8,462 bases of DNA, from positions 1 to 8,462 of the forward strand of contig JAZRYC010000048.1 in NCBI GenBank assembly GCA_045600525.1, written 5' to 3'. Each line of letters opens with the position of its first letter. Within the stretch, counting starts at the first letter, position 1. This document shows positions 1 through 6,571 of this stretch, piece by piece. A program made the position numbers and the translations under genes. This stretch comes from F23-D06 sp045600525. Lineage in GTDB: Bacteria; Bacteroidota; Bacteroidia; Bacteroidales; WCHB1-69. Under the pieces are notes generated by a model. That model was not told the DNA's origin and made no database searches. It saw nothing but the letters and a program-made list of their open reading frames with translations.

Positions 1-253
1 CTATGGGGGCGGCTATTCTTCCTCCCAATACAACACAACGACAACGGCCTCCGACAATGACTACCGCATTTTAGAGGTATCTCCCGACGCCTCCGATGAA
101 GAGGTTAAGAAAGCCTATCGCGCTGCCGCCAAAAAACACCATCCCGACAAAGTCAGCCATCACGGCGAGGATGTGCGCAAAGCTGCCGAAGAAAAATTCG
201 CCAAGGTAAACGAGGCCTATGAAAGAATTAAAAAGGCAAGGGGAATGAACTAG
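1..253 (+). CDS. DjlA/TerB-type J-domain co-chaperone, C-terminal part (5' end outside window)
   Basis: The last 83 residues of a protein whose start lies left of the window. The first visible residues are a Gly/Ser/Tyr/Thr-rich linker (residues 1-19). A complete J domain follows (about 20-80), with the diagnostic HPD tripeptide at 47-49, a basic helix II before it and the helix III segment KFAKVNEAYERI after it. J domains stimulate the ATPase of DnaK/Hsp70. A J domain at the extreme C-terminus, behind a low-complexity linker and with a long HPD-to-helix-III loop (HHGEDVRKAAEE), fits the DjlA family, which carries a TerB-like domain upstream; that domain is not visible here. It rules out classical DnaJ, where the J domain is N-terminal. 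The gene is convergent with the lipoprotein gene to its right, only 14 nt separating the two stops. The J-domain call is firm; the DjlA/TerB assignment is inferred from architecture. Confidence 0.85.
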   Translation, partial: YGGGYSSSQYNTTTTASDNDYRILEVSPDASDEEVKKAYRAAAKKHHPDKVSHHGEDVRKAAEEKFAKVNEAYERIKKARGMN

Positions 254-260
254 TCATTCC
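242..260. terminator. Hairpin in convergent gap, possible bidirectional terminator
   Basis: A perfect 7-bp inverted repeat, GGAATGA at 242-248 and TCATTCC at 254-260, with the 5-nt loop ACTAG. The loop contains the TAG stop codon of the J-domain gene. Read on the minus strand, the hairpin lies 7 nt past the lipoprotein stop and is followed by CCTTGCCTTTTT, a reasonable T-rich tail. On the plus strand the tail is only moderately T-rich. The stem is short and A/T-rich, so strength as a terminator is uncertain. Confidence 0.4.
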
Positions 261-267
261 ATTGTGT

Positions 268-1140
268 TCATTTTGCATAATAATAATCCACAATACCCGA
301 TTGAGGATTCTCATTCAAATAAAACGAAGCAAGAAAACCATTATCGTCTTTGAAAAGACGCACCGTCCTCCCATTTCTCATAGATTCCTGACGTCCTGTC
401 AAAAATACCGTTCCTGCTGTCCAACATGCGGGTTTTTGAACAGCCGAAACCACTGGTTCCTCGATCTGGAAATCCAAATAGGCTAATTCCCCACTATATC
501 CATGGTTATTGTCATCAAACACAAATCGTCCACGACCAGATAACTCATACGATACGTTATCCAATTTGTTCGGCATTTCGTGTGATGGGACTGTCAGCAC
601 AGCTTCCAAATAGACATCTGTACTGTCATACGATTCCTTGGGATTAATAGATACCTGCCATTGATATGGCTGGAGCGTATTAATATCCATTCTCATATTG
701 TTCTGAAGAAAAGAATTGTCGTTGTAAGCAATACAAGTAAGCTCATGCCAGCCAATGCCATGCCCGTTTTCTCCAACACACTTTGTAATCATCCAATGGG
801 CCATTTCAGAAAGTAAATGGCCATCAGTTTCAACAATATAGGCTGTTCTCCCTTGATTGACCAACTTCCATGAGTTAGCAGTATTCGGACAAACCGTATA
901 GGGGAAGAGATAACGGTCTTCCACCATAGGTTTCAGGGAATCTGGCGCCACCAACCAAGTATTGAATCTAAAAGCAATATCCATAAAGAATTCCGAGGCA
1001 TCCCTCATACCTATATTCCAAGCGGAAAACATATTATATCCCGTATTGTCCGGTTTATAGTCACCCTCATCTATTCTGCATCCACTAAAACTAAATAGCA
1101 ACCCAACAAAAATGAATATTGATAATATAAATTTCTTCAT
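268..1140 (-). CDS. Lipoprotein of unknown function, probably surface-exposed
   Basis: A 290-aa protein I do not recognise as a named family. It begins with a lysine-containing n-region and a hydrophobic core, and ends its signal with a lipobox (FSGC, cysteine at residue 21), so it should be processed by signal peptidase II and lipidated. The residues after the cysteine (RIDEGD) are acid-rich, resembling the lipoprotein export signal that sends Bacteroidota lipoproteins to the outer leaflet of the outer membrane. The mature part is rich in aromatic residues and predicted beta strands (for example YQWQVSI, YLEAVLTV, GRFVFDD) and has no transmembrane segment. It is the third gene of a minus-strand cluster: its ATG is 12 nt after the stop of the beta-barrel gene, so the two are almost certainly cotranscribed. 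The leader is A/T-rich without a clear Shine-Dalgarno sequence, as is usual in this phylum. Export and lipidation are well supported; function is unknown. Confidence 0.8.
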   Translation of the reverse strand: MKKFILSIFIFVGLLFSFSGCRIDEGDYKPDNTGYNMFSAWNIGMRDASEFFMDIAFRFNTWLVAPDSLKPMVEDRYLFPYTVCPNTANSWKLVNQGRTAYIVETDGHLLSEMAHWMITKCVGENGHGIGWHELTCIAYNDNSFLQNNMRMDINTLQPYQWQVSINPKESYDSTDVYLEAVLTVPSHEMPNKLDNVSYELSGRGRFVFDDNNHGYSGELAYLDFQIEEPVVSAVQKPACWTAGTVFLTGRQESMRNGRTVRLFKDDNGFLASFYLNENPQSGIVDYYYAK

Positions 1141-1152
1141 AGCACAAAATTT

Positions 1153-1806
1153 TTAATTATTGTTTTTATCCTTATTGAATCGATAACCGAAGCCGGCGCG
1201 CACGAATCCATTGTAGCCAATGCCGATCTCCGTAAATCCATACCATTTATTACCGGTTGAAACGCCGAATGCCGTCAGCTGGCCTGCGAAATAGCATTGT
1301 ACATCAGGACGGGCAGACAGTTTTGTAGGAGAAACAATTCCCAAAACACATCCGGTAGAAACGCCAGAATAGAGAGTGACATATTTTTTGTTCAAATAAG
1401 AAAAGCGTATCGTCGGCATCAAAGTCAGGTAATGTTCGTTCATCCAGCCAATTTGCGCTCTATCACACATTTCATATCGTTTTGCATATACGCCACAATA
1501 AGAAAAAGTACCACCCAACCATAAAAATTTGGCCACACGATACAGGTAGTGAAATGAAATTGGACATGTGGTATATACTGGTCCATGGTAATAATTTCTG
1601 TCGTTAAACCACGTTTCATGGGGCGAAGAGTCATAGGAATAATCTCCTGGGCGGTACAGCAGCGCCATAAAAGGGTCACCAATTCCAAGGCCCACTTCAT
1701 GTCGCGGCAGTTCCAAGCGCCAATCTTGTTCAATTTCATCCTGCGCCTGGACATAAGCAACAGACGAAATCAGGATCAACATAATTATAGCAAACTGTTT
1801 CTTCAT
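1153..1806 (-). CDS. Small outer-membrane beta-barrel-like protein
   Basis: A 217-aa protein with a type I signal peptide (MKKQFAIIML onward, likely cleavage after A21 in YVQA|QDE). The mature chain alternates polar and aromatic/hydrophobic residues in strand-sized blocks and ends in glycine/aromatic-rich strands (TEIGIGYNGF, VRAGFGYRF), giving a terminal-Phe beta-signal-like end plus a 7-residue polar tail NKDKNNN. This is the look of an 8-strand-class outer-membrane barrel; I cannot name a family. Five cysteines (about 81, 104, 114, 153, 171) are unusual for a small barrel and could form periplasmic or surface disulfides. The frame stays open upstream to an ATG at 1938, inside the metallopeptidase gene, but that 44-residue extension is not signal-like; the ATG at 1806 directly opens the signal peptide, so I chose it. 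It follows the metallopeptidase gene by 76 nt and precedes the lipoprotein gene by 12 nt. Barrel topology is inferred from composition. Confidence 0.75.
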   Translation of the reverse strand: MKKQFAIIMLILISSVAYVQAQDEIEQDWRLELPRHEVGLGIGDPFMALLYRPGDYSYDSSPHETWFNDRNYYHGPVYTTCPISFHYLYRVAKFLWLGGTFSYCGVYAKRYEMCDRAQIGWMNEHYLTLMPTIRFSYLNKKYVTLYSGVSTGCVLGIVSPTKLSARPDVQCYFAGQLTAFGVSTGNKWYGFTEIGIGYNGFVRAGFGYRFNKDKNNN

Positions 1807-1828
1807 AATTAATAAAAGTTTTGAATAT

Positions 1829-1853
1829 AAAAAAAACGCATTAAGCAAATGGC
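1829..1853 (-). terminator. Weak hairpin plus T8 tract between metallopeptidase and barrel genes
   Basis: Read on the minus strand, GC(C)ATT and AATGC (1853-1848 and 1842-1838) can form a short stem with one bulged base around a 5-nt loop. After the stem, C (1837) precedes eight T residues (1836-1829). This order of stem then T-tract is that of an intrinsic terminator, but the stem is only 4 contiguous pairs plus one. It could partly attenuate transcription from the metallopeptidase gene into the two downstream genes. No convincing TAnnTTTG promoter was found in the same 76-nt gap. Confidence 0.3.
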
Positions 1854-1882
1854 ATTCAAACAAGTTAAAAAACTGGAAATTT

Positions 1883-3295
1883 CTACTTACTTTTTGTCTT
1901 AAATTGCAAATTATAATCTCCTTCCACAGGATAACCATCCGCCGTCATAAAGAAGCGTCCTGGTATAGTAAGGGAATACGTTTGGTCGGGCTCCAACCTC
2001 AACCAAATATTCCAAACAGCAGGATTATCCGGATTCCAAAAGGCCTTATCCTCTCTATCGCACACCTGAGGGAAATACTGGCGTCCCATGTTGCCATACG
2101 TTATTCCGTGACGTTCAGTCGTCATGGGGCCATCAAAAGTAACCGTCAGAAGAACATCTCCATAAGGGACATTCTTTGCGTTATTCTTAATGCTGGTTTT
2201 AACGATTCGTCCAAGCAATTTTTGACTCTTCTTCAAATAGTTTTTCAAACTAAAATCATTATGGGCACGCGTCAATTCAGGCATAAATGCTTGGAAAGAC
2301 GGATATTGGTCACGATTTTGGGCGTACCGGTCTAATGCGTCACAATAGGTTTGCATCATCACAAATCCGTTTCCTTCTTCAGATCGGATCATATTTCGTA
2401 CTAACTCGGGGGACTGAGCACCTTTAGAACTATGAATCATCGTAGCGCGAACCAATGTTTCTCGGGTCATCACTTTTGCCCCATCGTATATTTGACGTCC
2501 GAGTCTCCTTCTGTAAACAGCATAAACTTCCTCCGAGCGCAATCGCATTTGATCCCAAAATTCATCAATCAGCGGGTTGCAGAAATAATGGCAAAACTCA
2601 TGAATAGCCGATGTCACCATTTGCTGAGAATATATGGGAGCACCATTTTGATCCACGTTCAATGTTCCCATTATGGAATAGAATTTTCGATGTCCATCGC
2701 GATATTTCAAGCCAATTCCATAATTGTTTCCCCCATTCATAAGACTGACTATCACGGCATAATCGTCAGCATCCTTCCCAAAGAAATCGGTCATCCAGGT
2801 ATAATTGACATGCAACAAAAGTTCAACAAATCGTTCTTCCGCGATACGACGAATTACACTTTGATTTTGAAAAAACTCATGATAGCGAGATTTCCTATAA
2901 AAATCATTCAATAAATGAAGAAATGTTTCTGCATCAGAACTATTCCAACGACTAAAGACCTCATCGGCCTCTAATTCCGGATTTAAGGAAAGTGTGTCAC
3001 CTAACTGTAAATGCAAAGCATAGGCCATAACCGCATCATAAGATACACGAGACCGCCTCATAACATCTTGGGCAAATGCCACAACTGGATGATTCTCATA
3101 GGAGGCAAAATAGTCATTCACTTTATCCTGATATACGGGAAGCGTGTTTGACGAATATTCAGGCGCATGCGCCAAGCGAAACACCGTACTCATCAATTCC
3201 GTTCTCTCATCCACAGAAACAGCGGACAAATATTCTTGAGCAGTCGCACAACAGACAAAGACATTCAGCCAGACAAATAGACATATTTTTTTCAT
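1883..3295 (-). CDS. Secreted DUF4932-type zinc metallopeptidase with C-terminal Ig-like domain
   Basis: A 470-aa protein. Residues 1-19 form a type I signal peptide (cleavage about ATA|QEY). A mainly helical N-terminal half (about 25-170) leads to the core, where HEFCH at 232-236 is a HExxH zinc site preceded by a hydrophobic helix (MVTSAI) and followed by YFCNPLID; this HEF.H..NPL pattern is how I recognise DUF4932. A glutamate in RETLVRA (E279) is a plausible third zinc ligand, making it gluzincin-like; this assignment is inferred. Residues about 365-470 resemble an SbsA-type bacterial Ig-like domain (LLTVTFDGPM, then LEPDQTYSLTI, TADGYPVEGDYNLQFKT). The protein should therefore be a periplasmic or surface peptidase; the substrate is unknown. 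A TTG two codons upstream (3301) is in frame, but the ATG at 3295 opens a canonical MKK signal peptide and is preferred. It is first in a minus-strand cluster with the barrel and lipoprotein genes and is divergent from the 516-aa lipoprotein gene. Confidence 0.8.
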   Translation of the reverse strand: MKKICLFVWLNVFVCCATAQEYLSAVSVDERTELMSTVFRLAHAPEYSSNTLPVYQDKVNDYFASYENHPVVAFAQDVMRRSRVSYDAVMAYALHLQLGDTLSLNPELEADEVFSRWNSSDAETFLHLLNDFYRKSRYHEFFQNQSVIRRIAEERFVELLLHVNYTWMTDFFGKDADDYAVIVSLMNGGNNYGIGLKYRDGHRKFYSIMGTLNVDQNGAPIYSQQMVTSAIHEFCHYFCNPLIDEFWDQMRLRSEEVYAVYRRRLGRQIYDGAKVMTRETLVRATMIHSSKGAQSPELVRNMIRSEEGNGFVMMQTYCDALDRYAQNRDQYPSFQAFMPELTRAHNDFSLKNYLKKSQKLLGRIVKTSIKNNAKNVPYGDVLLTVTFDGPMTTERHGITYGNMGRQYFPQVCDREDKAFWNPDNPAVWNIWLRLEPDQTYSLTIPGRFFMTADGYPVEGDYNLQFKTKSK

Positions 3296-3362
3296 ATTCA
3301 ATATATTACATCAAAACTTAGACAATACGACCATACCGATTGCTATACCATCAATCAGTTTG

Positions 3363-3370
3363 CAAAAATA
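3363..3370 (-). promoter_or_regulatory. Candidate -7 box of the metallopeptidase operon
   Basis: On the minus strand these bases read TATTTTTG, an exact match to the Bacteroidota -7 consensus TAnnTTTG, about 68 nt upstream of the metallopeptidase ATG. Just upstream, in what would be the promoter spacer, is a run of ten T (3381-3372). No TTG or TTTG is present at the usual 19-21 nt spacing; the nearest candidate is CTG at 3389-3387, 16 nt away. The promoter is plausible but has a weak -33 element. Confidence 0.45.
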
Positions 3371-3473
3371 GAAAAAAAAAATTCTACAGTATTTCCTTCC
3401 ACTCCCATATTCACAAAAGGAACTGTGCCGTTCTGCATACTGGAACAATATTGCATCAAAAACACACTTCAAG

Positions 3474-3504
3474 TTGGTTAAAATTTGTTTTTTATCTACT
3501 TTTG
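3474..3504 (+). promoter_or_regulatory. Bacteroidota-type promoter of the lipoprotein/DUF5723 operon
   Basis: TTG at 3474-3476 and TACTTTTG at 3497-3504 match the -33 and -7 elements of the primary-sigma promoter of Bacteroidota (TTTG or TTG, about 20 nt, TAnnTTTG), with a 20-nt spacer. Transcription would begin near 3510-3512, giving a leader of about 45 nt before the ATG at 3555. The fit in sequence, spacing and distance to the gene is good, and it is the strongest promoter in the window. Confidence 0.7.
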
Positions 3505-3554
3505 CAGAATTAAAATTGTCTTATCACAATAACAAGAAACACATTTTCAAGCTT

Positions 3555-5105
3555 ATGAGAAAGCATATACCTTTATTATTTGCACTTTCCCTATTATTTC
3601 TTTCCTGCAATAAAAACGCATACGATTTTTCCAGAATGGATGGTTTTGATGCGGAAGGCAATTGGGGCATTCCCCTTATCAACGCCAATTACACGATAGA
3701 GGATATTTTGAACAAATCAAATGCCTTGAACCATATACAAACCGATGAGGATAATGTACTGAAGCTAAGTTATACGATGCAAAAGGACACCATCCTAGAT
3801 GCGGGAACCATTCTAAACTGTATGGTGAACAAAAGTACGGAATACAATGACTCCTGGGACATCAACACCGCAGGCATTATCGTTCCTCAAAATATCCCCA
3901 TCGCAGTTTTCAACGATACCCTAGAGCTCACCTTGCCATCAGACAAGATAATCGTTGAAAATGCGATTGTGAAATCAGGACAACTCCATCTCCATTTTGA
4001 GAGCAGCATTCCTATTCAAATTGAAATAAAATGTTTAGATATTCTAAATAATCAAAATGAATTTCTGAGAGGAAGTTCCGATTGTGAGAATGGGCAGATC
4101 ACTACAAATGTAAATTTATCCGGATATAGAATTTCACCACAAAGTGAAAACAAACTTCGCATCGTATTGAATGCGAAAGTACAGTCCCCCGGTTTACAGC
4201 TTCCCCACATTAGTCACTTGGCCGTTGCCTTACAAGTTAATTCCGTATCATTTAGCGAATTATCTGGACGCATTGCTTCCTTTTCATCATCATTTGAAGA
4301 ATTGACCCCCATGGACTTATCCTTTTTATCCCACATGCATGGTTCCTTGACACTGTTCCAACCGCGCATGAAACTGGAGGTCAACAACGAACTAGCCGTT
4401 GCCGGTCATCTTTTGCTGGAAAAAGCCGGATTTGCCAGTAACGGCACACTGGTGTCGCCATTTTTCCAACAAACGCCAATATCCATAGATATTCCCTCTT
4501 CCACACATGGCTATCAAAACGTGGAGTTGCCTACGATGTCTCCTGTTCAAGTAAGCACGTCCTTTGACAATATGTATTTCAAAGGGTCTGTCCTCATCAA
4601 TCCTAATGGCATACAAGGTCCTTCCATAGCTATTCGTGAAGGGGAAAAACTTGGATGTCGCATTAGTTTTGAAATTCCCCTTCACATACAGCTTGACGAA
4701 CTATCCTTCAGAGACACCCTAGCGTTGAGCGACTTTGACATCCCATCTATCGAAGGTGCAAAAAACATGGTACTTAGAACGTTAATAGAAAGCAAGCTCC
4801 CCGTCAGCATGAAAATGCAAATGTATTTTTATAATCAGCAAAGTCACGAAATAATTGATTCTCTGTTCACGACGTCTCAGTGGATACATGGATCTTTTGA
4901 TGGTTCCCCTGTCCTATCTGATTTATTTATTGAGAAAGCCAATATGGAAACTATCCGAAGAATGCTGACCTGTGGCAGCGTTATTATTGACGCACGGGCT
5001 AGCACCGAAGACAAGAGAGTGACCATCCGCTCCACGCAGGGACTACGCATTCGTTTGTCTGCAAAATTTGATTTAAACATTGGTGAATTAGCTGGAAGTT
5101 TATAG
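3555..5105 (+). CDS. Large beta-rich lipoprotein, partner of the DUF5723-type gene
   Basis: A 516-aa protein with a lipoprotein signal (MRKHIPLLFA onward; lipobox FLSC, cysteine at 18). The residues after the cysteine (NKNAYDF) lack the acidic cluster of surface-exported lipoproteins, so it may stay on the periplasmic face. The mature N-terminus carries GNWGIPLINANYTIEDIL (about 35-52), a pattern I associate with Bacteroidota lipoproteins that open with a W..PL....T..D.L motif. The rest is beta-strand rich, with segments such as GSLTLFQPRMKLEVNNEL (263-280) and a C-terminal unit with LPVSMKMQMYFYN (415-427) and IIDSLF. These are reminiscent of repeated LEA-type-2-like beta modules, which is only a resemblance. 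The frame runs upstream to a TTG at 3474, but that triplet is the promoter -33 element; the ATG at 3555 begins the signal peptide. It is separated from the following gene by 1 nt, so the two form an operon. Molecular function is unknown. Confidence 0.8.
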   Translation: MRKHIPLLFALSLLFLSCNKNAYDFSRMDGFDAEGNWGIPLINANYTIEDILNKSNALNHIQTDEDNVLKLSYTMQKDTILDAGTILNCMVNKSTEYNDSWDINTAGIIVPQNIPIAVFNDTLELTLPSDKIIVENAIVKSGQLHLHFESSIPIQIEIKCLDILNNQNEFLRGSSDCENGQITTNVNLSGYRISPQSENKLRIVLNAKVQSPGLQLPHISHLAVALQVNSVSFSELSGRIASFSSSFEELTPMDLSFLSHMHGSLTLFQPRMKLEVNNELAVAGHLLLEKAGFASNGTLVSPFFQQTPISIDIPSSTHGYQNVELPTMSPVQVSTSFDNMYFKGSVLINPNGIQGPSIAIREGEKLGCRISFEIPLHIQLDELSFRDTLALSDFDIPSIEGAKNMVLRTLIESKLPVSMKMQMYFYNQQSHEIIDSLFTTSQWIHGSFDGSPVLSDLFIEKANMETIRRMLTCGSVIIDARASTEDKRVTIRSTQGLRIRLSAKFDLNIGELAGSL

Positions 5106-5106
5106 T

Positions 5107-6513
5107 ATGAAAAAAGTATCAATTATATTACTCTCTTTACTCGTCCTGCATATTGAGGGCGCATTTTCGCAAGGTACTGACGTGTTACATTTTATGCGTC
5201 TGAATCCCTTTTCCACCTATTCGGACCCGACTGCCGAAACCATCTACAAAGGGTACGTCGCCATCCCGGGCATAAGCAATATCGGATTGGATTTATACAA
5301 TGACGCATTACGTTACAAGGATGTTTTTCGCGTTGATAATGAAGGATATCCAATATCCCTAAATGGAAACCGGATGGCGGACGAACTTCGGGAACGCAAC
5401 CTTCTGGCCTTGGATATGAATGCCGAATTATTAGGGTTTGGTTTCAAAATCAAGAACTTCTTTTTCTCTTTTGATTGGCGGATGCGTGCCAATATGGATT
5501 TATGCTATTCAAAAGATGTTTTAGCCTTCCCCATCAATGGAAACCTACACTATTTAGGAGACGCGAACCCAGCCGATATGAATTTGCAGTTAGGACTGAA
5601 TGCCTATCAGGAAATCAGTTTCAGTATTCGCCAGACGTTAAAGGATAAGTTCATTTGGGGCGCACGCCCGAAATTATTATTTGGTGTTGCCAATCTTAAT
5701 ATGCCCAATTTTGACACCCAGATTTTCACCAGTGAAGATGATTATACGATGCGTTTGTTCTGCAATGGAGATGCTACAATAACAACGGTTCTTCCTCTTG
5801 CCATATCAATTGACAACGCCAACGCTCTTTACGAATTTAATATGGGGAATTTTGCAGTCACCAATTTGTTCAAGAACATAGGTGCATCCATTGATCTCGG
5901 ATTTCGATATAAGATATCTAAAGGATTATCCATTGCAGCCAATGTGATGGATTTGGGGTGGATTCATTGGAAGACGAATCCCATCCTCATACGCAGCGGC
6001 ATTACCGACAATGGCAGATATTTTGAAGATGGCGGCATTGTCTTCAACGGTCTGTCCGAGCACGACATTGCTATGCTGCGCGATGCGGACTCCAGACAGG
6101 AATTTCTGGATACCGTGGCAGGATATTTGGATTTGAGCAGCGAATCCACTTCCGGCTATCGCACTATGCTACCCACGCGATTCTTAGTTCAATGTGATTA
6201 TGTAATCAACAAGAACCACCGTGTAAGCGCCGTCTTGCAAGGACGAATGGTGAACAGGAGACTCATTCCCTCTGCCACATTTGCCTACGACCTCAATGTA
6301 TCGCGATTTGTTGATGTGTGCGTGGCCTACACCTTGCAACGCAATTGTTTTGACAATGTGGCACTTGGTTTGGGTTTCAATATGGGACCTATCAATCTCT
6401 ACGCCGGGACTAACAACCTGCTCACGCTCATCAGCAATAAAAATTGGTCACGAGCATCTGCATACTTCGGATTGGTTGTCAACTGGGGGCACGTAAAAAA
6501 GCCTGTGGAATAA
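5107..6513 (+). CDS. DUF5723-type outer-membrane beta-barrel protein
   Basis: A 468-aa protein with a type I signal peptide (MKKVSIILLS onward, cleavage about AFS|QGT at 21/22). The mature start, FMRLNPFSTYSDPTAETIYKG followed by VAIPGISNIGLDLYNDALRY, is the opening I recognise from DUF5723 proteins (PorP/SprF-like barrels of Bacteroidota), whose N-terminus packs before a barrel of repeated strands. Later blocks are typical outer-membrane strands: FFFSFDWRMRANMDLCY, ASIDLGFRYKISKGLSIAANVMDLGWI, HRVSAVLQGRMV and ALGLGFNMGPINLYAGTNN. The short C-terminal tail (GHVKKPVE) follows the strand YFGLVVNW. Length fits the family as I know it. A GGAAG sequence at 5094-5098 lies 8 nt before the ATG, one of the few Shine-Dalgarno-like sites here. 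The ATG is 1 nt after the stop of the 516-aa lipoprotein gene, indicating coupled translation and probably a shared complex in the outer membrane. PorP/SprF relatives work with type IX secretion and gliding, but nothing here shows such a role. Confidence 0.8.
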   Translation: MKKVSIILLSLLVLHIEGAFSQGTDVLHFMRLNPFSTYSDPTAETIYKGYVAIPGISNIGLDLYNDALRYKDVFRVDNEGYPISLNGNRMADELRERNLLALDMNAELLGFGFKIKNFFFSFDWRMRANMDLCYSKDVLAFPINGNLHYLGDANPADMNLQLGLNAYQEISFSIRQTLKDKFIWGARPKLLFGVANLNMPNFDTQIFTSEDDYTMRLFCNGDATITTVLPLAISIDNANALYEFNMGNFAVTNLFKNIGASIDLGFRYKISKGLSIAANVMDLGWIHWKTNPILIRSGITDNGRYFEDGGIVFNGLSEHDIAMLRDADSRQEFLDTVAGYLDLSSESTSGYRTMLPTRFLVQCDYVINKNHRVSAVLQGRMVNRRLIPSATFAYDLNVSRFVDVCVAYTLQRNCFDNVALGLGFNMGPINLYAGTNNLLTLISNKNWSRASAYFGLVVNWGHVKKPVE

Positions 6514-6543
6514 GATCGACTTCTCACAAATGTGTGTAGATTC

Positions 6544-6568
6544 TGAGACGGTGCGGTGTACCGTCTCA
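6544..6568. terminator. Strong hairpin in the convergent gap, likely bidirectional terminator or palindromic repeat
   Basis: A perfect 9-bp inverted repeat, TGAGACGGT at 6544-6552 and ACCGTCTCA at 6560-6568, with a 7-nt loop. It lies 30 nt past the DUF5723-type stop and 3 nt from the stop of the opposing SUMF1-like gene. Neither side has a proper T-tract, so it is a hairpin that could stop both convergent transcripts rather than a textbook intrinsic terminator. The GAGACGGTG-type sequence also resembles short palindromes scattered between genes in some Bacteroidales genomes; that resemblance is from memory. Confidence 0.5.
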
Positions 6569-6571
6569 ACG

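Noticed and set aside
1807..1938. Extended start at 1938 for the barrel protein
   Set aside because: It would overlap the metallopeptidase 3' end by 56 nt and place 44 non-signal residues before a complete signal peptide.
1904..2914. Plus-strand frames of 143 and 160 codons
   Set aside because: They are antisense to the metallopeptidase, lack domain or signal features, and are explained by the opposite coding frame.
3293..3301. TTG start at 3301 for the metallopeptidase
   Set aside because: The ATG at 3295, two codons in, opens a standard MKK signal peptide; the TTG adds only two residues.
3474..3554. TTG start at 3474 for the 516-aa lipoprotein
   Set aside because: This TTG is the promoter -33 element and the -7 box lies inside the would-be coding part. 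The ATG at 3555 gives a normal lipoprotein signal.
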